Source: Candidatus Omnitrophota bacterium (GTDB taxonomy: Bacteria > Hinthialibacterota > Hinthialibacteria > OLB16). From it: a stretch of DNA of 64,000 nucleotides. The DNA is taken from assembly GCA_020632575.1 (NCBI GenBank), contig JACKFH010000006.1, positions 62,001-126,000 on the forward strand, written 5' to 3'. Shown here one piece after another: positions 49,824 through 59,100 of the stretch (its first letter is position 1; each line of letters starts with the position of its first letter). Under the pieces are notes generated by a model, which was given only the letters and a program-made list of their open reading frames with translations, did no database searches and was not told where the DNA came from. The translations under genes and the position numbers were made by a program.

Positions 49824-52283
49824 TCATCTTAACCAGGGAATCGACAAACCCAGTTCCTCGGGTGATTTTTCGACATAGTAGAGTTCGCAGCGAACCCAGC
49901 CATGCCCCCCAGGTTCATCTTCAAAATAGATCCGCGCCGTGAAGTCGTTTGCCTCAGTCGGCTGCTCCAGCACAAAGGGATGGAGAGGACGAGATTCGAT
50001 GTCCTTGGGGATGACGGTCACCTCTTTCCGAGGAAGCGGCTTGGTGATGTCCAAAGTTTTGATTGAAGGATGATCCCATCTCATGTGATGAATCTCGGTT
50101 TCGGTCCCCGAGATGATAAGAATATCGTTCCCATCGATTTGCGCCTCGAATCGCCCAAATAGAACCGCTTCATCTCCGTGCTCCTCTAACACCGATCGAT
50201 ATCGGGCTTGCTGATTCGCCACCGTCTCTTCGATCTCTTGTCGTGTCGGCGCATCCCGAAGTAGGGATCGTGTTGAATCGATGCTCTCCAACGCCTCGGC
50301 GGACTTCTTCAGCAGGAGATCGACTCCGAACAATTGGTAGCCGAAGCCCGGGGACGTGGCAAATGCTTCTCTCGCGGCGATGAGTCGTTGATGGGCTCTT
50401 TCCAAATGACTCTTCGATTCGACACTTGGTTCCTCCAAATAATCGAAAAGCGCGAAGGCGTCGCGGACATAACGGTTGTTGGTCTGGATCAGAAGGCGGG
50501 TCATGGTCAGACGGTTCTTGATCTCGACGGCAAGTTCGGAATCTTCGAACCGACCTTTTATCTCTTGGAATTTGCCAACCATCTCCTCAGCCACCTCAAG
50601 TCCATGGTCGAGATCCTGCAAGGTCTCCTGCATCCATGGCCGGCAACGAAGATAAACGCGCTTCCAAAACTCGAGATGTTCCCTTCCCTGGTCAATCGCC
50701 GGAATCCCCATCTCTGGGAATGTCCCAACACGCATGTGCTGGAAGGAATTGAACTGGCCATAAGAGACCGGTTCGATATGAAGACCGTACTTGTAGGCAT
50801 GGGGCGATAGGAGGTAAATCTCGGCCATGGCCTCCGCCAACTCCGGGCCGAAATGAATGGAACAAAAATCTTTCGCGATCTGTTCCATGGATTCATTGGG
50901 ATTCCACTGGAGACGGTAGAGAACGTAATCGTAGGCCTCCCGAGTCCCCCACCCATTCTGCGGCATCCCACCCCCAAGCGCCACACCGACTACCTTCGAA
51001 TCCTCGGGCATCAAAAAGGTCTGAAGTCCGGATTGGTAATACTCCCCCGCGAAGGTCGGGAAGATGTTCGTTCGTCCCCCCTCGTAATAGTTCATCGTCT
51101 CGAACATGACGACGGACTCGTGAGGAGTCAGATTAAAAGTTCGATTGTAGGGCTGGTGCCACCAACGGTCCCCCTGAGTGATCTTGGGTTTGAGATAGAA
51201 ATTTTCGGTCGGGATCTCATCGGTGAAGATCTCTCGATGAACCTCCGGAGTGGTCAGTTCGTGCAGGACCAGACTCCAAGTGAAATGGAAATAGGTCTTG
51301 CCGAACTCGCCGACCACCACGTCATAGACGGTTTTCACAAACTCACGAAACCGCTTCGTATAAGACCAACCGCACTCCGGCGTTTCGTGCATTGGATCGT
51401 AGATCTCATAGTCGTCCCAAAACCCGCTGAGATCGTCATTGCAGATTTCGATGCCATCGAGTTCGGGCAGCGCGGTGAGGAGTTTCCGGTACTTCTCCCG
51501 TACCGCTTCCCAGAATTTCGGATCGCAGGGCGAAAGAGTCGCCCCAACCTCTCGAATCAGGGAGGGATGATGGGCGAACCCATGCGAGAAGGAAAACATT
51601 TTCATGTGGAGGGAGTGGGCGTACTCGATCAACTCCCTCGCTCGCTCACGGTTTGAGGCGTTACGAGTCGCCTCCGGTTCGGAGTCCCAAGGAACAAGAT
51701 CGAGAACCGGCGGCCCGGCCACCCAATTGAATCCGTAACGCAGCGAGTTCCGCAATCTCGCCTCGCTCCCGCCGCCGGGGGAACTCTTGCCCCAGGGGCA
51801 ATCGACCCGGAGATTGAGTGCGGGGACCCGGACTTCATTCAGATCGGGAATCTTTTTGTGCACCCGAATTCGATCCCAGAGCCAGTACAGCCCTCGAACG
51901 TCGCCAACAAGCGAAGCGCCCGCGATGAGGAGCGTCCGCTTCTCGCCATTCGAAAAGGTCCGAAGACCAAAACCCTGTGGAAAATAATCCTTGACTGGAT
52001 CAAGGTCACGCTCGGCCATGAATCGCTGAACCGCGATGTTTCGATCGGGTCCGCCGACCAAGATCCAATTATCCTTATCAGTCGGGGCGCCTTCCGAAAT
52101 CTCGAACGCGAGACCCAGGGGTTGTCCAGTCTCGTTCAGGTCCTGAATCGCCAGTCGGATCGCCTCATCCGCGGCCGCATTGGGAGGAAGGGAAAAACGC
52201 CAGATCTCACTAGGTTCAGGAAAGGCCCATTGGGCTGGGAATAGCAAACCAAAGAAGACACTGACACAAAGAGAGCGACGCAT
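49824..52283 (-). CDS. secreted glycoside hydrolase-like protein (GH67/GH20-like layout)
   Basis: 819 aa from the ATG at 52283. A signal peptide (CVSVFFGLLFPAQWA) precedes a beta-alpha domain of the GH67/GH20 N-terminal type (NWILVGGPDRN, LRTFSNGEKRTLLIAGA and GDVRGLYWLWD). From about residue 145 a TIM-barrel-like region starts (PALNLRVDCPWGKSSPGGG, LRYGFNWVAGPPV, MKMFSFSHGFAHHPSL) with acidic candidates in LDGIEICNDDLSGFWDDY. The last 200 residues are helical then beta. The layout resembles alpha-glucuronidase/hexosaminidase relatives, but no family signature is conclusive. It likely acts on extracellular or periplasmic glycans. Confidence 0.7.
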   Translation of the reverse strand: MRRSLCVSVFFGLLFPAQWAFPEPSEIWRFSLPPNAAADEAIRLAIQDLNETGQPLGLAFEISEGAPTDKDNWILVGGPDRNIAVQRFMAERDLDPVKDYFPQGFGLRTFSNGEKRTLLIAGASLVGDVRGLYWLWDRIRVHKKIPDLNEVRVPALNLRVDCPWGKSSPGGGSEARLRNSLRYGFNWVAGPPVLDLVPWDSEPEATRNASNRERARELIEYAHSLHMKMFSFSHGFAHHPSLIREVGATLSPCDPKFWEAVREKYRKLLTALPELDGIEICNDDLSGFWDDYEIYDPMHETPECGWSYTKRFREFVKTVYDVVVGEFGKTYFHFTWSLVLHELTTPEVHREIFTDEIPTENFYLKPKITQGDRWWHQPYNRTFNLTPHESVVMFETMNYYEGGRTNIFPTFAGEYYQSGLQTFLMPEDSKVVGVALGGGMPQNGWGTREAYDYVLYRLQWNPNESMEQIAKDFCSIHFGPELAEAMAEIYLLSPHAYKYGLHIEPVSYGQFNSFQHMRVGTFPEMGIPAIDQGREHLEFWKRVYLRCRPWMQETLQDLDHGLEVAEEMVGKFQEIKGRFEDSELAVEIKNRLTMTRLLIQTNNRYVRDAFALFDYLEEPSVESKSHLERAHQRLIAAREAFATSPGFGYQLFGVDLLLKKSAEALESIDSTRSLLRDAPTRQEIEETVANQQARYRSVLEEHGDEAVLFGRFEAQIDGNDILIISGTETEIHHMRWDHPSIKTLDITKPLPRKEVTVIPKDIESRPLHPFVLEQPTEANDFTARIYFEDEPGGHGWVRCELYYVEKSPEELGLSIPWLR

Positions 52284-52301
52284 AGAACCCAAGATCTCCA
52301 C

Positions 52302-52317
52302 ATTCCAAAAATGGAAT
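52302..52317. repeat. perfect inverted repeat ATTCCA-N4-TGGAAT
   Basis: The repeat lies directly upstream of the glycosidase-like gene (start 52283), with another half-site TGGAAT at 52342-52347, in the 95-bp divergent region. A transcription factor operator is possible; the AAAA loop also allows a weak hairpin. Confidence 0.4.
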
Positions 52318-52378
52318 CCAACGGCGGTATTCTAAATGAAATGGAATCGGCGCCGAACCCCTGCTATCTTCTCGATCC

Positions 52379-52879
52379 ATGAAAATGATTCTAATTCAAC
52401 TCGTGACCGCCTGGTTCATGACCGGCGTCATTTGGACAGTCCAAGTCGTCCATTACCCTCTCTTTGCCCAGGTCGGTTTGGAGGAGTTCCAGACCTATGA
52501 AGCCCTCCACACTAAGTGGATCACTTATGTGGTCGCGGCCCCGATGTTGGTCGAATTGTTCTTGGCCGGTTTTTGGCTCATCCAGGATGACCGACGCATC
52601 CCCAAGTGGATGCCTTATGCTGGCGCTCTACTGGTCGGGATCATTTGGTTCGCGACTTTCGCTTTCTCGGTCCATTACCACAACCAACTGATGCGAGGGT
52701 TCCGCCAGGATTCTTGGTCTGGACTGGTCACCACGAATTGGATACGAACGGCGTGCTGGACGGCCCGCGGGATCCTGCTTGTTTACGCTCTCGACAGAGT
52801 TTGGCGATGGGAGGCCTCCTCAAAAGCCTTGACATCCCCTGGGAGTTCGCAAAACATTCAGGAAACCGCTGGGGAGTAG
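52379..52879 (+). CDS. small integral membrane protein overlapping tRNA-Gln
   Basis: 166 aa with four membrane helices at about residues 3-25, 55-72, 83-103 and 128-142. FMTGVIWTVQVVHYPLFAQVG and FAFSVHYHNQLMRG carry conserved-looking His/Tyr residues. The family is not recognised with certainty. The last two coding codons and the TAG stop (52877-52879) lie inside the tRNA-Gln gene. The start ATG at 52379 has no strong Shine-Dalgarno (CTTCTCGATCC). Confidence 0.75.
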   Translation: MKMILIQLVTAWFMTGVIWTVQVVHYPLFAQVGLEEFQTYEALHTKWITYVVAAPMLVELFLAGFWLIQDDRRIPKWMPYAGALLVGIIWFATFAFSVHYHNQLMRGFRQDSWSGLVTTNWIRTACWTARGILLVYALDRVWRWEASSKALTSPGSSQNIQETAGE

Positions 52880-52945
52880 TTCAACTGGTGGAACGCTTGG
52901 TTCTGGTCCAAGATGTTGAGGGTTCGAGTCCTTCCTCCCCAGCCA
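52870..52945 (+). tRNA. tRNA-Gln (anticodon CTG)
   Basis: A complete cloverleaf can be folded: acceptor TGGGGAG with CTCCCCA, D-arm GTTC/GAAC, anticodon stem CTTGG/CCAAG with loop TTCTGGT (anticodon CTG at 52903-52905), five-base variable loop, T-arm GAGGG/CCTTC with TTCGAGT, discriminator G and an encoded CCA. U1-A72 and G73 are typical of tRNA-Gln. The first ten bases are also the end of the upstream coding gene. With GatB in the window this tRNA may be charged through Glu-tRNA(Gln). Confidence 0.95.
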
Positions 52946-53044
52946 TTGATGGTCTTTCGCAAATCCACAATGCTCAATCCACCCACCCCAAAGTCCAGAG
53001 TGGCATTCCTGGAGAAAATGTGGCGATTTATTTGGAGGCTACTC

Positions 53045-54184
53045 ATGCTTGATCTGCCTCGAAATAGGCCGTCTTGGGTGTTGAAATCGATTGCAGTACT
53101 TCTGTTTGCTTTCCCCCTCGCCTCCCAGTCCATGACGCTGACCCGCGCCGGATCGCGACTCTTGGTCGACAACAAGCCGATCCGCCTCGTGGGTTATGGT
53201 TGTTATGGCATGGTCAGCGAATCCTCGTTCGAGAGCGTAACGTTTTTTGACCGCTTGGCCGAGTCCCGGATCAACTTGGTCCGTGTCTGGGTTCTCTTTC
53301 ATTGGACCAACGACCTCACCCCTTTCGAGGGGAGTCGCGCAAGTCGGTACGACCTCCTAAAACAAAACGACGCCTTCTATTCCAGACTCAAGAATTTCGT
53401 TGGGATGGCCGAGGAACGGGGAATCGTGGTCCAGGTCTGTCTCTTCGATGGAGTTGCGCTCACCGGGGACAATTCAACCAACCGTTGGCCGAATTTCCCC
53501 TACAACACTGTCAACAATTTTCAGGACTACCTCACCAGTCCGGGTCAATTCAACGATGTCCCCTCGGAATGGTGGTCGGAGGTAACGGGTCCGTTGATCG
53601 ATCGGGTGGTGGATGAACTGGGGAACTTCGGGAACGTCATTTACGAGGCGGTGAATGAGCCCGACACACACGGATTGGACACGACCTCCCCCCAGTTCGA
53701 CCGTGATGTGGTCGACCGTCTGTACGACCTGTTGCATCGGCCCGATTACCAAGGGAGCAAGATCATCTCGGTGAACCCCGAGGCTGCCCTGTTAAGGGAA
53801 TGGGCGATTTCCTATGGAAAGGTGGATTTGGTGTCCTATCACATCAAATCGACTGACGCGCCGCAAGGTATTTCGGATGTTGGAAAACCGGTCTTGATCA
53901 GCAACGATGGAGACACGAGCCAGAGGACCGAAGCCTTTGGGGGACTCGACCCGGTAAGCCGCCTCGCCCGAATCCAGTCAATGCTCGACAACACCTTTCC
54001 CCACGAAGAGGTCGATGGGACCCGACACTTCGAATGCCTGGACAAGGGACTCTATGGATCGACTTGGACAACCGACAATTACGATCCCCGCTACGAAAAC
54101 AGAAACGAGGAAATCATTGAGTTGTTGTCCGGCTACGCGCCAATCATCCCTGAAAGACCCGCCAGCCAACTCCGCTTGCGTTGA
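53045..54184 (+). CDS. secreted TIM-barrel glycoside hydrolase, cellulase-like (clan A)
   Basis: 379 aa from the ATG at 53045, with GGAGG 7 nt upstream. A signal peptide (VLKSIAVLLFAFPLASQS) precedes a clan-A-like barrel: RVWVLFHWTND in strand 2-3, then NVIYEAVNEPD (about 197-207) with the acid/base Glu205 of GH5-like enzymes. VDLVSYHI and GKPVLISNDGD correspond to later strands; the expected nucleophile Glu at the strand-7 end reads SNDGD, so the catalytic nucleophile is unclear. It might be a GH5-like enzyme or a non-catalytic relative. It follows the tRNA and converges on the DUF1501 gene with 9 bp between stops. Confidence 0.72.
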   Translation: MLDLPRNRPSWVLKSIAVLLFAFPLASQSMTLTRAGSRLLVDNKPIRLVGYGCYGMVSESSFESVTFFDRLAESRINLVRVWVLFHWTNDLTPFEGSRASRYDLLKQNDAFYSRLKNFVGMAEERGIVVQVCLFDGVALTGDNSTNRWPNFPYNTVNNFQDYLTSPGQFNDVPSEWWSEVTGPLIDRVVDELGNFGNVIYEAVNEPDTHGLDTTSPQFDRDVVDRLYDLLHRPDYQGSKIISVNPEAALLREWAISYGKVDLVSYHIKSTDAPQGISDVGKPVLISNDGDTSQRTEAFGGLDPVSRLARIQSMLDNTFPHEEVDGTRHFECLDKGLYGSTWTTDNYDPRYENRNEEIIELLSGYAPIIPERPASQLRLR

Positions 54185-54193
54185 TCCCTCAGA

Positions 54194-55660
54194 TCAGGCG
54201 AGGACCTGCTCCACCAAATTCCCATGCACGTCGGTCAGACGGAAATCCCTTCCCTGGTAGCGGAAGGTGAGTTTCTCGTGATCGATTCCGATGAGATGGA
54301 GGATGGTGGTGTTGAAATCATGGATATGCACCGGATCCTTGATGATGTTGTAGCTGAAATCGTCGGTCTCGCCCAAGCTGAAGCCGGGTTTCACTCCCCC
54401 GCCAGCCATCCACATGGTGAAGCAACGGCCATGATGGTCTCTACCGTAGTTGTCGGCGGATAGCGCCCCTTGCGAATAAATCGTTCTTCCGAATTCGCCG
54501 CCCCAAATGACCAGCGTGTCGTCGAGCATGCCTCGCTGTTTCAGGTCCTTCACCAAAGCGCCGGATCCCTGATCGACATCCCCACATTGCAGAGCGATGT
54601 CACGCGGCAAATTAAAATGTTGATCCCAGCCACGATGGAAGAGCTGGACAAAGTTCACACCCCGCTCCGCCAAACGCCGCGCCAGCAAACAATTGGAGGC
54701 GAAACTCCCCGGCTTCTTCACATTCGGCCCGTACATCTCAAGGACATTCTCCGGTTCGTCGGAAATATCCATGAGTTCCGGAACCGAGGTCTGCATGCGA
54801 TAAGCCATCTCGTATTGCTCGATTCGCGTGTTGATTTCCGGATCGGCGAAGGTCTCCTCGGTCATTCGATTGAGCTCGCCAAGGCCATCCAACATGCGAC
54901 GTCGCATGTCCTTATTGAACCCGGGCGGGTCGGACAGATACAGGACCGGATCGTGGCCGGAACGGAATTTGACCCCCTGGTGCTCCGAGGGCAGGAATCC
55001 GGGTCCCCAGAGACGCTCGAAAAGGGGCTGAGCATCCCGCATCGAACTCCCCTTGGAAAGCAGAACCACAAACGAGGGGAGATCCAAGTTGGCGCTGCCG
55101 AGCCCGTAACTCAACCAAGCGCCCAAACTGGGTCGTCCAGGTTGCTGAGAACCGGTCTGAATGTAGGTGATTGCCGGATCGTGGTTGATCGCCTCGGTGT
55201 TGACGCTCTTGATGACACACATATCGTCGGCGTTCGAGGCGATCTGAGGAATGAGTTCGCTGAACCAGTGGCCGCATTCCCCATGCTGTTGGAACTTAAA
55301 GATCGATTGGGCCATCGGGAAGGAATCTTGCCCCGAGGTCATGCCGGTGAGTCGCTGCCCGTTCCGGACCGAATCGGGGAGTTCCTCGCCATTGTGCGCC
55401 TGCATGGCCGGTTTGTAATCGAACAAGTCGATCTGCGAGGGTCCGCCCGACATGAACATATAGATGATTCGTTTGGCCTTCGGAGCGAAATGAAGATGTT
55501 GGAGGTGCGCCCCGACCCCGGTCGATAGGTCCGGCCCGGCGGCAAACGCCTTTCCTCCCATTAATGAGGCCAGCGCGGCAGTCCCGATTCCCATGCTGGA
55601 CAACCCAAAAAAATGTCGCCGGGTCATCAATCGCGCGTATTCTTTTTGCAGTTCATCCAT
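54194..55660 (-). CDS. DUF1501 secreted protein (sulfatase-like fold)
   Basis: 488 aa. A twin-arginine signal (TRRHFFGLSSMGIGTAALAS, residues 13-32) is typical of DUF1501. Family hallmarks: IIYMFMSGGPSQIDLFDYKP, CVIKSVNTEAINHDPA, GSLGAWLSYGLG-type segment, VIWGGEFGRT, NYGRDHHGRCFTMWMAGGGV and the C-terminal ILHLIGIDHEKL. These proteins have an alkaline phosphatase/sulfatase-like fold and are usually encoded next to cytochrome/DUF1549/DUF1553 proteins, as here, except that HicAB lies in between. Function unknown; exported through Tat. Confidence 0.93.
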   Translation of the reverse strand: MDELQKEYARLMTRRHFFGLSSMGIGTAALASLMGGKAFAAGPDLSTGVGAHLQHLHFAPKAKRIIYMFMSGGPSQIDLFDYKPAMQAHNGEELPDSVRNGQRLTGMTSGQDSFPMAQSIFKFQQHGECGHWFSELIPQIASNADDMCVIKSVNTEAINHDPAITYIQTGSQQPGRPSLGAWLSYGLGSANLDLPSFVVLLSKGSSMRDAQPLFERLWGPGFLPSEHQGVKFRSGHDPVLYLSDPPGFNKDMRRRMLDGLGELNRMTEETFADPEINTRIEQYEMAYRMQTSVPELMDISDEPENVLEMYGPNVKKPGSFASNCLLARRLAERGVNFVQLFHRGWDQHFNLPRDIALQCGDVDQGSGALVKDLKQRGMLDDTLVIWGGEFGRTIYSQGALSADNYGRDHHGRCFTMWMAGGGVKPGFSLGETDDFSYNIIKDPVHIHDFNTTILHLIGIDHEKLTFRYQGRDFRLTDVHGNLVEQVLA

Positions 55661-55701
55661 CGTTCTTCACCTCGTTCAAAATCTTTCCTCATCTGTCACT
55701 T

Positions 55702-55935
55702 CTATGCCAAAATTAGTCGCTTGCCAGCCGGTTCTGGGATGGGATCTCCGAATTCTTTGGCGGTGTCGATCCAGAGTTCGATGGCCTCATTGACATTCTC
55801 GAGAGCCTCACTCTGAGTTTCACCATGTGCCATACACCCCGGAAGTTGGGGAACTTCACCTACGTAAGAATGATCTTCATCGCTCCAATAAAGGATGACT
55901 TCGTATTTATTGGTTTTCAAATCCGGAGAGGTCAT
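55702..55935 (-). CDS. hicB: HicB-like antitoxin
   Basis: 77 aa. The sequence YEVILYWSDEDHSYVGEVPQ followed by LPGCMAHGETQSEALENV is the HicB partial RNase H-like fold. No C-terminal DNA-binding domain is visible, so it is the short form. It overlaps the hicA 3' end by 29 bp, the usual toxin-antitoxin order. The ATG at 55935 is preferred over an upstream TTG two codons earlier. It lies between hicA and the DUF1501 gene. Confidence 0.85.
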   Translation of the reverse strand: MTSPDLKTNKYEVILYWSDEDHSYVGEVPQLPGCMAHGETQSEALENVNEAIELWIDTAKEFGDPIPEPAGKRLILA

Positions 55936-56167
55936 TCTCAACGATCACCCTTCTAACCTGTTTTACCTGGTACGCTTTAGCCAATGGGCCGTCACGCTGG
56001 ATGTTTATTTTGTCAACCACGTCTTCTTTTCGAAAAACGTGGTGGCTACCTTTCACTCTTTCATCGAAGCCCAATTTCAGGAGTAGATTTCGGAGGTCTT
56101 CGAATTTTATGTTGTTGTCCGATTTAGCCTTGAGAATCCTCAGTATGAGTTTTTCATACTTTCCCAT
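55907..56167 (-). CDS. hicA: HicA-like mRNA interferase toxin
   Basis: 86 aa. KFEDLRNLLLKLGFDERVKG followed by SHHVFRK matches the HicA double-stranded RNA-binding-like fold with the catalytic His in GSHHVF (residues 40-45). INIQRDGPLAKAYQVKQVRR fits the C-terminal beta-hairpin and helix. The start (56167) lies 2 bp after the stop of the cytochrome/DUF1553 gene, so the toxin is probably read from that transcript as well as any promoter inside it. Confidence 0.85.
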   Translation of the reverse strand: MGKYEKLILRILKAKSDNNIKFEDLRNLLLKLGFDERVKGSHHVFRKEDVVDKINIQRDGPLAKAYQVKQVRRVIVENDLSGFENQ

Positions 56168-56169
56168 CC

Positions 56170-59100
56170 TCAACTCTTCGTAATCGCCTCATCCAAATTC
56201 AGAATCATGCTCGCCACCGTTGTCCACGCCGCGAGATCCGCCTTGTCCAAATTCTCCGGGATGGGGGATTCGCCAACGCTCACAAACTTTTCGGCGGCTT
56301 CAGTATCCGAACGATAATCCTCCAGCTGCTTCCCATAGATGTTCAGGAGGATTTCGGTCTCTTTTTCATTCGGCAAACGGCAAGTGGCTCGCTCGAAGGC
56401 GTAAGCCACCTTCGCCTGGGGCGTTCCGCCGCCCTCGATCATCATTCTTTGCGCCAGAACCCTCGCGGCTTCGAGATAAACCGGGTCGTTCATCAGGGCC
56501 AACGCTTGGAGTGGCGTATTCGTCCTCTCGCGACGCGAGGTGCAAACCTCACGGTTGGGAGCGTCGAACACCAGCATTCCCGGAGGCGGGCATTGACGTT
56601 TCCAGAAGGTGTACATACCCCGGCGGTATAGATCGGAACCATCATCCCGGTCGTAGGATTGCGCCGAGAAGCCGGAACCGTAGGCGACCTCCTCCCAAAG
56701 CCCTTCCGGTTGATAAGGCTTGACGCTGCTGCCTCCGATCTTCCGATTCAGCAACCCGGCAATGGCCAAAGCGTTGTCACGCACCAACTCCGCCTCGAGA
56801 CGATAACGCGGGCCGCGTGAAATCAGTCGATTCTTGGGATCTTTCTCCAAACGGTCGGGGGTGATCACCGAGGCCTGACGATAGGCGGCCGATGTCACGA
56901 TCAATTTCTGGATGTGCTTCACATCCCAACCGCTCTCCATGAACTCCACCGCCAACCAATCCAGGAGTTCGGGGTGGCTCGGCCATTCTCCCTGAGATCC
57001 GAAATCCTCCGCTGTCTTGACAATGCCTGTCCCGAAATAGTGTTGCCAATACCGGTTGACCGTAACTCGCGCGGTCAATGGGTGCTTGTCGCTGACCAAC
57101 CATTTCGCCAGTCCGAGGCGGTTGGGCTCCGTTTTTTCCGGAAGCGCGGGAAACACCGCTGGGATTGCGGCATGGACCACATCGCCGGGTTGATCGTATT
57201 GACCTCGCACCAGGAAATGAGTCTCTCGCGGCTCGCTCATTTCCGACATCACCATTGTGGTCGGAATCGATTCATCAAATTCCTTCCGCTTCTGTTCGAG
57301 ATCGGCCAACTGTTGTTTTTGTTCCCTCCACTCGGGGGAATTTGTCTGCCGATAAAAATTCCTGAGTTGTTCTTTCTGTCCCTCGCTCCGATCCTCCTTG
57401 GCAAGGGTCAGTATGGTTTCGATTTCGGTCGGGTACTCGCCCATTTGCTCCTCGGCTTTATCGAAGAAAAAGGCGTATTGGTTTCCGTAGTTGACCACTT
57501 TCATCAACAACTGGTTCTCGCCCTTCGACAAGTTCAAGACAACCTCGTCGCGCTGATCGTCAACCCCGCGCTGCACATCGTTGTCATGGACAACATGGCC
57601 GTTGAGCCAAACCTTGACCGCGTCGTTGCTGCCCACCGAAAGCTTCATCGAGCGATCGCTGGGGGACTGAATGGTTCGGTAAAGATAGGTCGCCGCGACA
57701 TCCCCGCTGAGGGGATGTATCTTTCCGTCCTCATACATCGGAGTCGCGAGGGTCCATTTCTGCCGGCCGTCCTCGTAGGTGGCCTCGAGATCGATTGACT
57801 GCTCGGGCTCATAAGCGGTCTTGTAGGCGGTCTGCCCATCGACCGCTTTGAAGGGACCGGAGACATACCATTTCCCAAAGGACGAGGGGGCCATGGTCGG
57901 ATCGGAACTGACCGACACGCGGAATCTCCCGATGTTGTGTCCGGCGTATTGCGACTCATGCTTGAGACGAACCTTCAGGTGGATTCCCTCGCCAGTGGAG
58001 ATTGGAGTCTTAGGCGTGAAAATGGCCGAACGGTTCTCGCGCAATTCGTATCCATCCACACCCCAACCCGTTTCGGCGTTGCCATCGATGGCGTTCGCGA
58101 TGTCGAACCCTTCTTGAGAGTGATCGGCCTGCGCCTCGATCAGTTCGACTTTGTTGACCTGATCGGGTTGAGCATCGTTCTTCAATTCCACCTCGAATTC
58201 GGAGAGGACAAAATTGGCGTTTTCGGATCGGCCAGTCCCCCCTTCGACAAAACTCTCATCGGTCAACGCCTCGAGGCGAATCGCCTGGACATTGGCGAGC
58301 GTTTCGGGGAAAACGACTTCGTAAACGTCTTTCTCCGGATTGGCTCCACTCGTCAAAACCGACTTGTCCTCGAGCACTCTCATCGAAGCCCCCTCGATCG
58401 AGGTGGCGCTGGAGGGGTTGAGCGCGGTCCATCGGTCCTGCAGCTTCTGACTGACTTCGTTCTCCCATTTGGATTGGGCCTCGTCGAGTTCCGGAATCGG
58501 GCGATCCAGTTCCGTTTTCAAGTCCGAGATCTGACTGTCGTACGCCGCCAACTTGGTGCGTTGTTCTTCATCCGGCGCCTTGATCATTGGCTCAGCGTTG
58601 CCACGCTGGCCATCCAATCCCTTTTCCGAAATCGTGTTGAAAAAGGCGGTGAACTGATAAAACTCTTTCTGCGAGACCGGATCGTACTTGTGGTCGTGGC
58701 ACTTCGCGCATTCGAGAGTCAGCCCCATCCAGGTCGTCCCCATCGTTTGAACGCGGTCAAAGACATACTGGGTTCGGTATTCCTCGGGAATCGCGCCCCC
58801 CTCGTAATTGATCATGTGATTCCGATTGAAACCGGTCGCGATCTTTTGATCCAAGGTCGGATGATCCAGCAAGTCTCCCGCGAGCTGCTCCACTGTGAAC
58901 TCATCGAACGGCTTGTTGTTATTAAAAGCGTTAATCACCCATTCGCGCCAACGCCACATGTACCGCTCACTATCGATATGATAGCCATGAGTGTCTGCGT
59001 ATCGGGCTAAATCCATCCAACGACGAGCCATCTCTTCCCCGTAATGGGGCGAGGAAATCAATCGATCCACTTCCTTTTCATAGGCATCCGGACTGTCATC

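Noticed and set aside
52913..53044. Longer N-terminus for the clan-A glycosidase gene starting inside the tRNA
   Set aside because: The frame is open, but it would begin within tRNA-Gln and precede the signal peptide; the ATG at 53045 has a good GGAGG.
54470..55528. Plus-strand open frame of 352 codons
   Set aside because: It lies fully antisense to the DUF1501 gene, which has strong family motifs. Long antisense frames are expected from the codon bias here.
57937..59010. Plus-strand open frame of 357 codons
   Set aside because: Antisense to the DUF1549 part of the cytochrome/DUF1553 gene; no protein-like features.
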